Assembly: GCA_022495005.1 (NCBI GenBank)
Contig: JAGYXB010002026.1
Span: 1-64,000, forward strand
DNA from: Rhyacophila brunnea
Taxonomy: Eukaryota > Arthropoda > Insecta > Trichoptera > Rhyacophilidae
Reading direction: 5' to 3'
DNA: 64,000 bases
The position numbers were made by a program, and so were the translations under genes. The first letter of the stretch is position 1; every line of letters starts with the position of its first letter. A model generated the notes under the pieces. That model saw only the letters and a list, made by a program, of their open reading frames with translations. It was not told the DNA's origin and made no database searches. This document shows, in pieces, positions 44,836 through 56,470 of the stretch.

Positions 44836-45252
44836 GATAATTGTACATATGAGTTGCCTAGAGTCATAACTCACATATTCTAAAAATCGAGTTTTGAGAT
44901 AATCGCAAAAAACCACCAGAGCACCGTTTTTTGTTATTAGAAGAAAAGTATTGAACTCCCTTGGATATGAATGAGTGGGTGAGTCGATTTACATTTTTTA
45001 TTTTTAAATATAAGTACTTCTAAGGCTGTAGACACACAGCACACTATGAGAAATAGAGCTCTCTGTTTGGTTAGGTTAGGTTATAATTCATTGAAAAATG
45101 TGAGTTATGACACCATCAGTCAACTTTGTCAATAATTTTCACATGGTTTAAAGTGACTTTTGATAGCCAATTATTTTTTATATAGACATTAATCCCTTTC
45201 ACTTGGAATATTTAACTAAACAATGACAAACTTGCAAAATGTGAGTTATGAC

Positions 45253-46058
45253 TAGGGCCCGGATTTATATGCTAGTGCATGTTTTGTTGGGGTGTTTGCA
45301 CAGCTATGGGAGTCGCACAGAAATCAGTTTCGAAAAGACGCAGAATCCAAAAATAAAATTTTATTGTGCATATAAATGCATATTTGAGACGTTAGAGCAT
45401 ATTTGAGATATTAGTGCATATTTCATTAATAAATGCATATTTTAGGGCTTTTTCATTTATAATTTTATCGAAACATAACTAAATCAGGTAGATGCACTTG
45501 CATTTTTAATGGCATCCCCGAGCATTTCATTAATTTATCAGAAAAAGTGTAGTTAACTCGGGCACCTTTGTTTAAATTTTGCGCTATCACCTCTGTGGAC
45601 GTTGAGAGATCATTTTCCGCATATAAACAAAATACTGACAGATATGCGGAAAATTTAATGCCAGAGAATATTGAAAAAAATATTGTAACTTATTTTTTCG
45701 GACAAAAAAACAGCAAATAGTATTTAAATTTATGAATAGTTAAGTGTGTCGTTTTTGTTTTTTTTAAGTTGTGTTTAGTTTCCATTGTTTACATTTACAT
45801 TTTGCATTCCTTGTTAAACTATTTGTACCTACCTACTTGGAACCTACCTATTTGTACCTATATTGCTTAAGATTATTAATTTGTTATTCATTTTTTTATC
45901 GGTAATATTGGGTGAAGTGGGTATTTACAATATTTTTCCATAAAAATGTCAATTTTTAACTGCACATTTCTTTGGTTTTAGTGCATATTTCAATGATTTT
46001 AAGTGCATATGTGCATGCATATAATTATGTTTTTTGTTGCATATAAATCCGCTCCCTA
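45253..46058 (+). mobile_element. hAT element with TAGGGCCCGGATTTATATGC ends
   Basis: 806 bp. Ends TAGGGCCCGGATTTATATGC and GCATATAAATCCGCTCCCTA. Perfect 8-bp duplication gttatgac (45245-45252 and 46059-46066). Many 'GTGCATATTT' motifs near both ends, likely transposase sites. Encodes a C-terminal transposase fragment. Confidence 0.93.
45583..45720 (+). pseudogene. hAT transposase C-terminal dimerisation domain
   Basis: 45 codons and a stop: AITSVDVERSFSAYKQNTD, then 'NLMPENIEKNIVTYFF'. The 'SVDVERSFSAYK..L..RR.NL..EN.E' pattern is the hAT dimerisation domain, which joins transposase subunits. The upstream frame is closed by a stop about ten codons before, so the DNA-binding zinc finger and the catalytic Asp-Asp-Glu core are gone. 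The remnant lies at the expected place, just before the right terminal repeat. Inactive. Confidence 0.88.
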
Positions 46059-46084
46059 GTTATGACTCTCTACACAAAAGACCC

Positions 46085-46258
46085 GATATCATTATTTTGA
46101 TAACGAGATAAAAGATATTGCTGAGGGCAAGGCTTTGGTTGAACTGCAGGTCTGCAGCACCATCGCTGAAGATGAACAAGCTGGTCTCGCGGATGAAGGG
46201 TACGAGGCGTTAAATGAAATCTTATCGGGCCATCACGAAGTAGGTATGCCCAATTAAA
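46085..46258 (+). other. Coding-like stretch, possible orphan exon
   Basis: One frame is open for about 55 codons with well-mixed codons: 'RYHYFDNEIKDIAEGKALVE', 'LQVCSTIAEDEQAGLADEGY', 'EALNEILSGHHEV'. It is followed by 'agtaggtatg', a fair splice donor. It starts without ATG just right of the hAT target duplication. No family recognised; composition (acidic, no low-complexity) is unlike nearby random frames. It could be a host exon or another transposon's gene. Confidence 0.3.
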
Positions 46259-46297
46259 TTCTGTTCACTGCATTATTTTTACCTGTCGATTTGTTGA

Positions 46298-46522
46298 ATG
46301 GCGGATAAAATAATGATGTTAAATATTGGCAGAGAGCCGACCTTTCGTTCGGTTTTGAAAGTGACCGAACGAAATGATCCGACACTCGACTGGAGAAAGT
46401 TGCTTTACTCAACCGATCGGCAGATTACTGTGATGGACAGGGCCGCATCAACACATTACTACGCCAAAATTACAATATCATTGATAGGATTTATTCAAAC
46501 CACTTCCCCATACACAGTATAA
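46298..46522 (+). other. Unidentified 74-codon frame
   Basis: ATG start (MADKIMMLNIGREPTF...) ending in 'TSPYTV'. No recognised domain. It lies 40 bp after the coding-like stretch at 46085-46258, in the flank of a Rep-1 copy, and might belong to the same decayed gene. Confidence 0.25.
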
Positions 46523-46835
46523 CACCAGGGAACACAGAATTAATGAGAACTGAAATATCTAACGGGTGTGGCGTAACAGGCAACCGATTTCGAGTATGGA
46601 AGAATATGGTATAAACTTAAACACGTGTCAAGAATATGTCATTCTAAGCTTGTCTTTCGTTCTGACAACTGCTCTCGGTTTATGCACTGACGCTCATTCA
46701 ATATTGGCACGTCTATAATGTGTGTTTCATTTTCGTAGGACACACACATTTAAAACTCTATTTCAAAATGTAGTGTATTGGAGTATAGCCTATCTGAATT
46801 ATATTTATTAATCTGCTCTGTGTTAACACTCATAT
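46523..46835 (+). repeat. Rep-1 fragment
   Basis: 'ccagggaacacagaattaat', 'taacgggtgtgg', 'caaccgatttcgagt', 'gctcattcaatattgg' and 'ttcattttcgtaggacac' match 48460-48790 in order. Confidence 0.8.
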
Positions 46836-46914
46836 ATTATTTTTCTGCACCTCACAATCACGTCCTCTTTTGCCGAATATTATCTATGGTATAATGGTAT
46901 AGAACTATACCATT

Positions 46915-47130
46915 AAATTATTCATGATTTTAAATATTTTATAGATAGATATTTAAAAAAAAAATCTATTATGGTTTGGTTACGCAGGGATTAATTTAAA
47001 CTTAAAAACTAACCACCACCATCCGCAATTTGAATTCTTAGTTCAATGAAAACAAACGAGTATGTCTAGCAACGTTTAGTATGCATTATTTGTGTCGAAT
47101 CTCCACAGCCTACATCCACCCTTCACCATT
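46915..47130 (+). mobile_element. hAT-type MITE (family A), copy 5, right half
   Basis: 'ctattatggtttggttacgc', 'aaaaactaaccaccaccatc' and 'cctacatccacccttcacca' to ttg at 47130. The left half is missing. Confidence 0.7.
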
Positions 47131-47564
47131 GATATATTATGCAGCGCAAATGCTGTAGGTATGATTGGAGATCATTAATTGATTGTGTAAAAATATCCCA
47201 CATTCAGCAACACTGATATTGTTAAGTATAATAGTGGGTTTTACAATATAGGAAGCAATCATACCAATAAGAACAATTATTGTAAGTTTTTGACCTTTCT
47301 TACAATAATTATTATTTGATCAGGGATATTTATTATTTCACATTAAACACTGGCGAATACTCATGTTATAATAATATATATTTGAATGAAACGTGTTTGG
47401 GGTTTGTCTACCTGAACATATTACAAATGTGTACGTAAATTATGCATCTTTTGTCCTTGATTGTCAATCCACGGTTATTTTCACATCAAATTTAATAAAC
47501 GCTTTGTCGATAAAATTACATACAAAATGATGCTATCTAATATATAATAATGATATTAAATAAT
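47131..47564. other. Unannotated AT-rich stretch
   Basis: 'cactggcgaatactcatg' at about 47350 is another lone terminus. No gene. Confidence 0.35.
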
Positions 47565-48800
47565 TTCCTAAATACAACCTTTTTATATACAACGTTTTTA
47601 AATTTTCTGTTGAATTATAATGCTCAATATGCTCAAACTTGTACTTGATATGAAGTAAATAAAAAACAAACAAATATATAGAATACTGAAATGTAGTTTT
47701 GACATTTCATTTTGATTTCCATAGTAACGCACGTATATATTAATAATTTAGATGCTAGGACCATCCCCTTAGCAACCAATAATAGTGGATTGGATTTCTT
47801 CTGAAATAACTTTTCATACAAAACAGAATTAACTGAAAATGAATTCAATACTGCTTAAAGATGGCTAAAAGGATTAAAAGAATGCATTGGCATCGTGTTC
47901 TGGCATATTCTAAAAGTTTCAAATGTCTAGTTAGTCTGGAAGTTAGTTAAAAATTGATTGCAAGATTTGTACTAGATAAACAACCACCGGACACATAAGA
48001 ATACGAGCTAATAAAAACGTTGTAAAATTACATCTATTATAACTTATAACACTATAAACATACAACATAAGCGTGAGGTTCGATAGTTTTAATAGAAAAT
48101 ATGACGTAGTTAGAGCGACGCTTAGCAAGAGAAAACGATACAATTATAGGCCTCATGTAAGCGCAGTCAGATATAATTAAAATTACCCTATGTAATTCGT
48201 GGGCAGTAGAAGAAATCGCAATTTGCGCAATTTCAAGGTTAAGTTGTTCCACTACAATAAAATTTGAGTTGTTATCCATTTGTTCGCTTATAACTCAAAA
48301 ACTAGTGTATCAATATACATAAAACTTGCACATCTATTAGATCATATAACATAGATTGTATTGTTGGTAGGTAACAACTTAGTAAAGATTGATCATAATA
48401 ATTATGTCAAAAGAAACTTCTGTAAAATAACGCACCTGCAACAAACAATATGATGTGAGGCCAGGGAACACAGAATTAATGGGAACTGATATACTTAACG
48501 GGTGTGGAGTAACAAGCAACCGATTTCGAGTGTGGAAGAATATGGGATAAACTTAAACACGTGTCAAGAATACGTCATTTTAAGCTTGTTCTTCGATCTG
48601 AGAACTGCTCTCAGTTTATCCACTGACGCTCATTCAATATTGGTATATTTGAAAGTTGCAAAACACACTATTGTACGTATATAATGTGTGTTTCATTTTC
48701 GTAGGACACTAACACATTCAAAACTCTGCTTCAAAATGTGGTGTATTGGGTTGTAGCCTATCTGAATTATATTTATTAATCTGTTCTCTGTGTGAGGCCT
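47565..48800. repeat. Rep-1, longest copy
   Basis: About 1.24 kb. The left 450 bp match 18826-20830 and 62752-63230 in inverse orientation; the middle (48050-48260) matches 57290-57720; the right 340 bp match 46523-46835, 41738-42026 and 30079-30177. No inverted ends, no TG..CA LTR ends and no open frame of note. An unclassified non-coding repeat, possibly an LTR or a UTR of a retroelement. Confidence 0.7.
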
Positions 48801-49283
48801 CGGTGAGGCATGGGTAGAGAAGCGTGCGTTATACAAATTTATATTTCACGTGGACAGAATAGTGGATGCTGATTTCTAGTCGTAATTAAAAATATTTTCG
48901 TTTCATTTTATAGCCGTTATAATAATATATAGCATAAAATAATAAACTACGTAAAATATCTTACTATTAATAATATTGTGTTATTGAGATTATTCTTTCA
49001 CAGCCGGCGTTACGAAGTCTGCGACCGGCCCTGGATAGGGAGTTCCTAAAGCCGACACCAGACAAGAAGGAAAGGTAGGGACTTGAACTCAAAATATCTC
49101 GAAGTAACTGTAACACTGCAACGCTATGCGGTATCTGAATAAGTATTAATTATTATTGTAAGTAATTCAATACAACGAAGGCATATGCGGTCAGTGTATA
49201 CCACTAATAACTAGAAACATTACCTATTAAATTATTGCAACTGTTTTATAATCAATAGTCTATACGTCGTCCATAGTCTATAC
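48801..49283. other. Unannotated stretch with GC-richer patch
   Basis: 48998-49075 is GC-rich and followed by 'ggtagggacttgaactcaaa', whose complement resembles a worn tRNA B box (GAGTTCAAGTCCC). A decayed SINE is possible. CAGGGGAGAGCAAACTTTTT at 49284 looks like a hAT terminus. Confidence 0.3.
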
Positions 49284-49318
49284 CAGGGGAGAGCAAACTT
49301 TTTTGGACATGGGCAAGG

Positions 49319-49540
49319 CAGTGGCGAGGGGTGAAGGTATACTGTTAAGATTCGACATAAATAGTGAACAATAAACTTCCTCAGTCATACATGTTTTCAT
49401 TGAACTAAAAATACAGACTACAGGTGGTGCTGGCTAGTTTTTAAATTTCAATTAAACCCTGCCCAAATTAAACCATAATAGTTTAGGTATGCTATGGGCG
49501 ATCCAACAAGAATAGTACCTACACACTTTACAGTGATACT
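49319..49540 (+). mobile_element. hAT-type MITE (family A), copy 6, left half
   Basis: CAGTGGCGAGGGGTGAAGGT, then 'ctgttaagattcgacataaa', 'ttaaaccctgcccaaatt' and 'gggcgatccaacaag'. It breaks off near 49540. Confidence 0.75.
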
Positions 49541-50189
49541 TTTTAATACATACTTCTCGTACAGATGATATTAGTTTCTTTTAAATACGAAACTATAAAT
49601 AAATGTACCTCCATATACTGAAATTTTAATTATATACCTACATACTTAATTACATTACACTTGCAGCAATAGTGTGTATTTTAAACAATCGCCACAATAA
49701 CTACTGTTTGTCCTGACTGTCTCGCCATTCTCATTCTTCAAGAGTAAGCGATACGCGATATTGTCATTTTATAGTACTATTTGACAGGTCGTAAAAATCG
49801 GTTAACCTCAAAATGAGTACGCGCGGTGTAGTTCGTTTTTTTTTACCGGCAGGTTCGCCACTATCGTTCTACTGCGAAGGCGCAGATATAGAACAAATCC
49901 CAACTGTCGCATGAAAATTCAGAAACTTCCGAACTTTTTTGATTCGTGCATGCAATCTTGCAACTTGCATGATAATACATGTTTAAACGTGCATTTTCTT
50001 GTTATGGCCATGATAATACGTACTGTCACCAATGAATCCATGCACGTGTAAACGGGTATTAGTACAGGGACACAGTAGGTACAAAGAAAATTGACACATC
50101 ATAATAAATATAGTATTTGTAAAACAATAATTAGGTTAGCAAGTTGGTACCATTATCAATATTATCATTATTGTACTGATTTTCAAAGC
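49541..50189. other. Unannotated stretch
   Basis: 'gtagttcgtttttttttacc' near 49830 is shared with the interior of MITE family C (about 13725). No gene. Confidence 0.35.
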
Positions 50190-50391
50190 CAGTGGTTGGT
50201 AAACTGTGGATCGTGCATTTATTTGATACTCCATTCCAGTATGTATTGAATAAAGCAAGATAGGAAATATCGAAAGACAATAATTATTTAATATCAAATA
50301 CAGTAAAAAAAATACGAAAAATACGGACATAAGAATACAGACCAAGATACGTATTGTGTTTGCCTTCATACAATTATCACAAATCAAGAAT

Positions 50392-51110
50392 CAGTGTTGC
50401 CAACTGTCATTCACAAAAATATGCCAGATAGGGCAAGAAAATAACCTAGATGGCAGAATGAAATGCTAGATTTTATTCGAAATTTTAAAAAAAGTGACAC
50501 AATAAAAGTATAAACATTAGTTTTTTACAAATCAAAAAAGAATATAGTATTTTACAACTAATATAATAATAGGTCATAAAATTTAAAATCAATGCAGCTA
50601 AAAAATTTGGTCGTCATTTCGTATGTAGATAACATTTAGTGTATTAATTATAACATGCATATATTTGCCAACGCGCATTGTACACAGTGAACGCATTGAG
50701 CGCATCAACAATAATGCTAACAGGTGGCACTGCAGCATGGTATTTTTGCCTAGTAAGATATAGACCAGTATGTTGATGAACTGTTTGCGGTGTCGAAAAA
50801 CGCTAGATTTAACGCTACCGTCAGATGGAAATTTTGCAAGCTAGATGCGTATTTAAAAATGCTAGATCTGGCCAGGGCTCAAAATGTACCGGAACGCCGT
50901 TCCGCTTCGTGGAATCGGTAAAATTATCGCTCCGTCGCGTAAAAGAAATAATAAGAAATAAAAAAATCCAACACACTTATTTTTATAAAATACATATTAA
51001 ATTTAATAACTGCGTTAATATCTTCAGAAAATTGTCGCACGCTCCGGTTCGTAAACTTTTCCATTTCGAGCGTTGAATCTGGCAAGAAAAACGATAAATT
51101 GGCAACGCTG
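50392..51110. mobile_element. TIR element with CAGTGTTGCCAACT ends
   Basis: CAGTGTTGCCAACT at the left, AATTGGCAACGCTG at the right. Internal 'gctagat' motifs repeat at both sides. A relative starts near 56107. No matching target duplication found. Confidence 0.5.
50873..51075. mobile_element. hAT MITE family D, copy 2
   Basis: 203 bp, CAGGGCTCAAAATGTACCGG to 'tccatttcgagcgttg'. Flanks gatctggc and aatctggc match at 7 of 8. Confidence 0.88.
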
Positions 51111-51439
51111 AATTAACAATACCTGCTGAAAAGTTTGCTGACCATTGGTAGGTTTAAACACTTCGACTAAACTAAATGGACTTGGCAATTTAAACTGATT
51201 CAAAGTTTAAAATGTATCCATTATCGTCGCATTATAGTATAATATTATAATAAATAACAATGCCGTAAAATGTGCATACCTACTTCTAGTTCATTAACTC
51301 TGTTATCTCCACGATAAAAACTCATAAAGATAACGACAGTAAAAAATAATATAATATGTAAGTATGTATTGCATGTAAATAATAATAAAAAATATTATTG
51401 TCTACGCTCTACGCCCTATGGTGTCTACGCATCCCACGG

Positions 51440-51790
51440 AGACAAGGCTATACTTCAGCTGGGGCACGGTCTAAAACGATTGTGACTACGCGACGCGAAG
51501 ATTGTGCAAACGACGCGTGCAGAACAAAACATAATTAATTTGTCATAAAAAGTCAACATGCGTCCATTTAATGTTATGTTTATTGTTCTATTAGTAATAA
51601 TAATAATATACCCATTGACATGTTTTCTTTTTCAAGTAAATGGGTAACGTTTTTTAGTTATCTTTACACGATTTAAGAATTAATTCCCTCGTCGCCATCA
51701 CAAAACAAATTGACATGTTCACAGCTCGACCGAAATTTCGTCGCACCTATAGTTGAAAATTATTTGCCGTTTCACTAAAGTATGCTCTTA
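51440..51790 (+). repeat. Interspersed repeat R4, copy 1
   Basis: 'ggggcacggtctaaaacgat', 'cattgacatgttttcttttt', 'aagtaaatgggtaacgtttt', 'tttacacgatttaagaatta' and 'gttgaaaattatttgccgtt' recur in order at 55035-55410. Confidence 0.8.
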
Positions 51791-52258
51791 AAAGAAATAA
51801 ATGAATTTAATGATATACCTATTAGATAGAAAAAACAAAGCTTAAACAATACGGACGAACAAAATTATGTGAAGAGATCTTCACGTCTGCAATAAGACAT
51901 TTTTTTTAAATGCAATATAATTGGCCTTTGTGGCGACCAGGTCGGACGGCCCGATGGGCCCAACAGCTGGTTGTACTGACTTAAAGCATTTCTTCCCTCT
52001 CGGAACACATTCTTGGACATTCTCAGAGGATGTGGTTTGCATCCTGTAGGTCTCCGCCACATCTACATGACTAGGTACAACCAAATAATGAGTTTAATAA
52101 TTCTGTGGAGTTGTGCATGATTATTGAAAATTGAAGTTTTTACGCCGAATGGCCAAATATGCAGTGATTATAATATATATTAATTATTTAAATTAATAAA
52201 TAGATGCGCCAAAAACGAATGTTTTATTTTTCCACTGGCTGTTCTGTTTTGTCCGGAA
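51791..52258. other. Unannotated stretch, coding-like patch
   Basis: The minus strand 52084-51865 has two overlapping open frames over a GC-richer patch; no family recognised. 'ctgttctgttttgtc' at about 52239 echoes the motif cluster at 2135. Confidence 0.3.
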
Positions 52259-52429
52259 AGCCTCAATTACATTGAGCTATTAGTTATGAATTTATAATCT
52301 GTCTGTAAATTCGCCCTGTGTAATCATCGAACATGTTAGCTTGTTCGATGATTACACTGGGCGACTTTACAGACAGATTATAAATTCGCCAACACACAGC
52401 TCGTAAAGAAGCTCAATGTAATTGAGGCT
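52259..52429. mobile_element. MITE family C, copy 2
   Basis: 171 bp with AGCCTCAATTACATTGAGCT-type ends; TAA after it (52430-52432), GAA before it. A second hairpin inside pairs 'tgtaatcatcgaaca' with its complement. Confidence 0.75.
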
Positions 52430-52432
52430 TAA

Positions 52433-54384
52433 CCTATTTGAACGATAGTTTTAATAATAATAAAAAAATGTAGGTACCTAGCACAGTGTGCGTATAACAT
52501 AGTATTATTGCGTGTAACCACTTTATTTACAATCGCATAAAACATAGTATTCAAGTACCTAAGTGTCTTTGGACATACAATATGCATTGTGACACTAATT
52601 CTGTTTTAATTGCAATGTACAGCAATGCTAGGCATACTTATGAAGCAATTAAAGGTTTTAGCGATAGGCATAAAGTGAGACATTTTTCAAGAAATACTTC
52701 CCAACTAGATACCTTCTCCGTGTAAAATTTCACAACTATTTCAAGAATTGATAATTAATACATACTCAACTATTTGTTTATATGAAATGAATTTATTTTA
52801 TGTATATAAATTATATAACACAGAACAGAGTTCCCTGATACTCGTATATAATTAAGAGAATCTAAGACCCTAGGAATAGTCCTAAATTCAAGCCTTTCGA
52901 AACAAAAATTACGAGCGCAATTTTTAAATAGTGTGAGCAGCCAATTGAAAATATTCACTTTTGTCCAGGCTCCCATAGACTTTTCGTATACATAATATGC
53001 GGAACGCATTCTGACAATTGATATAGGTTCTAGGGGTAACAAAGATATATAATATCGATGTTGCCAGGAAATATTAGTGGCCAATTTTTTTTATTAAGGT
53101 AATAAAAAAAATATACTTACTGATTTTTTTTTAGTGCCAGTTATAAACAGTTTTTTTTTTAATAATAATTATTCAAAACAATGACACTTTACAATCACAG
53201 AAGAAATTAATAAGATAGAAATACGAAAGCCTGTCGCCATTGACAAAGACTTTGAATGCAGTTTTAATATATAAAGCCAGTCGAATGACCTCGAATATTA
53301 TCAATATAGAATGCGCGTTTCGTTTACGTGACACACTTTATGGCGTACCTAGTATATATATTAATACAGACAAAATTATTGACAATAACATATTCTTTAA
53401 CACGTGTTTTAAGTTTATCCCATATTTCTCAACACTCGAAAATTGTGCCTTTATACAGCCAAACTCAGTAAGTAACCCACCTACTACTATATTATGTTTG
53501 TGTTACCTGTTCACAATTCACGTACAGAGACATGCTTTGTATTCAAATGTGTCTTATCATTTTTATTTAAATTCATAGGATTGGATAGTGTCTAATTGAA
53601 TTGGACATTTCACGCATCTCACATTTTGCCATTTGAATACAAAAGTTTACATTATCAACACCTTTGGAAACATACTCCCTCGTCAATTTTATGTAGCCAG
53701 CCAAAAGGAATAAATTGATCATATTTTTAAGATGAATAATCACGTAAAACACCAAAAAATGCATACGCATGTGTAACAAAGCAACATACTTCAAATCAGA
53801 ACGCGTGACACCATTTTGATTTCGGCGCTGCCAATAGAAGAGGAAAATAATGAATCGATTTGAAAATCGAACAGCCTTCAAAATTCCTAATAGACTCTTT
53901 CTATATTATTTTGTCCGAATTCTTTGATAAATATATATTATATTGTAGGTATTTTAAGTGTTATTAAATTTAATATTCAAGATATTCGACTTTAGCAACA
54001 GCAAAGACTTACTTTCACAATTGGTAATAATATAATATAAGAAATACATACCTAATGCATTTTCAATTAGAGGTTATGAAATCGGTAATACCTAATTGAA
54101 ACGTTGAGGATTGAACGAGTATAAGTGCACCGATGACGAGTTCGATAAATAATACGCGATTGTAAATTATACAACACTGTTTTCAACATTCTACGAATTA
54201 AGTCTCATTCTCATCCACATTGTTATTCTTTACTAATTTTTTTTTTAATACAAACAAATATTTTAATATTTAAGGAGAACAAGTCAGCTCAAAAAATTAA
54301 TAATAACAACATTGTATAGTTGTATACCCAGAAATTCATGACGTGTAATGCAGCATTATTGGTATGCGCGCACACAAGAATTCA
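52433..54384. other. Long stretch with open frames of unknown status
   Basis: Minus-strand frames at 52770-53084 (104 codons, contains 'FKNCARNFCFERLEFRTIPR') and 53573-53881 (102 codons, contains 'YWQRRNQNGVTRSDLKYVALL') have ATG starts and mixed composition. I cannot place either in a family. Both have atypically few low-complexity runs for this AT-rich DNA. They may be repeat-encoded. Nothing else recognised. Confidence 0.3.
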
Positions 54385-54567
54385 ATTTTTTTTTGACCAT
54401 GCCCGATCTTAATAAGATCATAATATGGGCCCCACAGAGTGGAGGTTTGTATTAACAGATTTTTGTTTTTACGAGAGAAACAATATGTATACTTGCCAGA
54501 CCCAGGATTCGAACCTGGGACCCACAACGTTATAGGCCAAAGCTTAAGCCGCGTGACCACTGTGGGC
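54385..54567 (-). mobile_element. tRNA-derived SINE family S2, copy 2
   Basis: Minus strand: head ending in 'CTTAAGCTTTGGCC', B box GGTTCGAATCCTGG (complement of about 54506-54519), tail with 'ccactctgtgg' and 'gatcttattaagatc', ending in A-rich sequence (T run at 54386-54394). Confidence 0.8.
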
Positions 54568-54734
54568 GTAATTAAACGTAAGAAAAGCATCTAGGTGAAT
54601 GCAATATTACTACCGGGATGATTTGGCTGTCAAACAGTCTTCTCTATGAATTATTGCCCCCCTTACCTTACCTTAATATTCGGACGTGACGTGTTTAATG
54701 ACACGACAGCACGGATAACACAAACGGACATTAA

Positions 54735-54960
54735 CGATCCTAATAATTATGACCGTTAGGCCACGCACATTCGATAACCGCTCGTAGGTGCGACAGATCG
54801 AAATAACTTGTAGTATCATAGTTATAGCTTTAGGCCAGATGGTCATCGACTGAAAATGCGAAGTGTCTAAGTATGGGGAATGTTCCCGGGAAAGGGCGGG
54901 GTAAATTGTTGTGACTTGATAGATTTTGTTGACCCCCGACTCATAACATTTTTCTGTGTA
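54735..54960 (-). repeat. Interspersed repeat R5, copy 2 (inverted)
   Basis: 'cgataaccgctcgtaggtgc', 'agttatagct', 'taggccag', 'gcgaagtgtctaagtatggg' answer the 20990-21150 blocks in reverse order. Confidence 0.55.
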
Positions 54961-55034
54961 CGTGCCTAAAGTGTTAGGGAGTAAAATGGTACACATTTTC
55001 ATTACTGGATTTGTCCATCGTCTCGCCGATAGCT

Positions 55035-55410
55035 TAAGGTTGTACCTCAGTTGAGGCACGGTCTAAAAAGATCGTGGCTAGGCGATGCGCGGATTGCGGG
55101 TCGCGGGTGCAAATGACGCATGCCAAACGAAATATAATTTGTCATATAAATCCAACATACGTCCATTTTATCTTCGGTTTATTGTTCTATTAGTAACAAT
55201 AATAATATATTCATTGACATGTTTTCTTTTTAAAGTAAATGGGTAACGTTTTTAGTCATCTTTACACGATTTAAGAATTAATACGCCCGTCGCCATGACG
55301 AAACAAAGTGACGTGTTTCCAGCTCGACGTTCTCTCTCAGAATGCGAGCGAGTCCAAAATTTCGTCGCGCCTATAGTTGAAAATTATTTGCCGTTTCACT
55401 GATGTATCAC
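55035..55410 (+). repeat. Interspersed repeat R4, copy 2
   Basis: Matches 51440-51790 at roughly 80% by eye, with an extra 'gttctctctcagaatgcgag' absent from copy 1. Confidence 0.8.
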
Positions 55411-55859
55411 CTTAACGAACAAACGGTTCCATAATCGAGACCTCCCCTGCAACAACACTGTATATCGATTTTGGGCAGTTCTGAGTTATGAATGCCACAG
55501 CGTTGTACATCTCCTTGGGCATCGAATGATGTATTGAACAACCATATACATGAATTAAAAACATTATTTTAAATCAATTTTTAAGTTACCGTCTTTTTTT
55601 CCATAGTAAGAAATGATGTACAAGGTTTTAACCGCTGGGGTGATATACAGTGTTATTGCAGGGATAGGTATATTCCTTTTTTTGTATGTGGACCACTAAA
55701 AATCTACTTCTTTTTGCTTCAAAACGTTTTTATCATTTTACCAACATTTTTGTTAAACTCGATATGCATTGTTGTTACAGGGGAGGTTTCTCAGCGAACT
55801 CCATGTTCACGGCAGTCTCTTCTCGATGTTGGTGATATAAATGCCACAGGGAGGATGAT
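55411..55859. other. Unannotated stretch
   Basis: No gene recognised. Confidence 0.35.
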
Positions 55860-56060
55860 AATCTGAAAAAAATCGTCATAATTGTTCGGGTCGAAGGTCT
55901 GATATGGCGAAGACGACGAAGAGCTCTCTCCAGATGGACGAATCAAGAATGCCACACGTTTCTCCCTGCGTGTAGCTGATTGCCGAGAGAAATGGAGAAC
56001 AGCCGTGTAAAATGCTGTCAGACGACCAATTTATTCAGGCCACGATCCTCAGTCATGAAT
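55860..56060 (+). pseudogene. LINE C-terminal fragment
   Basis: A frame with 'DDEELSPDGRIKNA', then 'FSLRVADCREKWRTAV' and a stop resembles the last helix of LINE reverse transcriptases ('A.DR.KWR..V'). The DNA that follows, 'ggccacgatcctcagtcatga', is shared with the palindrome arm near 3149. Short and motif-based. Confidence 0.45.
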
Positions 56061-56104
56061 ACCTGATTTGAATTAGAACTAAATTTTAACTGACATCTAT
56101 AATA

Positions 56105-56470
56105 GTATGCAACGTTGCCAACTTATCGTTTTTCTTACCAGATCTAGCATTTTTTAATAATCTAAGCACATCTAACTTTCAAAATACGCATCGTTAAATT
56201 CACTGAAAGTTTTTTGACAAAGCTTTGAAAAGCTTGAATATCACACCAGGTTTGTGCTTGATGCTTGCTTTTTTACTTTATAGCGATTACTAAATTTCGC
56301 ACCCACGTTCGTCGTTTGACATATCAATTATTCATTGTAAATCAATTTAGTATTCTTGAAAATAATGTTCATAATTTTATGTCATATTTTATTGAAATGG
56401 TAGTTTGTAGGTAACGTTTAAATTATGACAAAATCCAGCATTTTTTTCTGGCAACTAGCTTATTTTTTAC
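56105..56470. mobile_element. Relative of the CAGTGTTGCCAACT element
   Basis: 'acgttgccaacttatcgttt', 'ttaccagatctagcatttt' match, inverted, 50860-51110. Right border near 'tctggcaactagc' (about 56447). Ends worn. Confidence 0.45.

Larger units (their letters stand above)
44861..46069. mobile_element. MITE with GAGTCATAACTCACAT ends, split by hAT
   Basis: GAGTCATAACTCACAT at 44861 and its complement ATGTGAGTTATGACTC, reassembled across the hAT at 45253. An extra 'tgtgagttatgac' sits inside near 45101. No clear target duplication. Confidence 0.45.
50190..51147. mobile_element. Probable hAT element, outer layer of a nest
   Basis: CAGTGGTTGGTAAACTGTGG and, at the right, 'aaagtttgctgaccattg' form imperfect inverted ends. 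The flanking 8-mers do not match, so borders are tentative. It encloses the elements at 50392 and 50873. Confidence 0.45.

Noticed and set aside
54480..54567. A Leu or Ser tRNA gene
   Set aside because: The same head with the same downstream body recurs at 12179-12403, so both are SINE S2 copies. The acceptor stem does not pair well.
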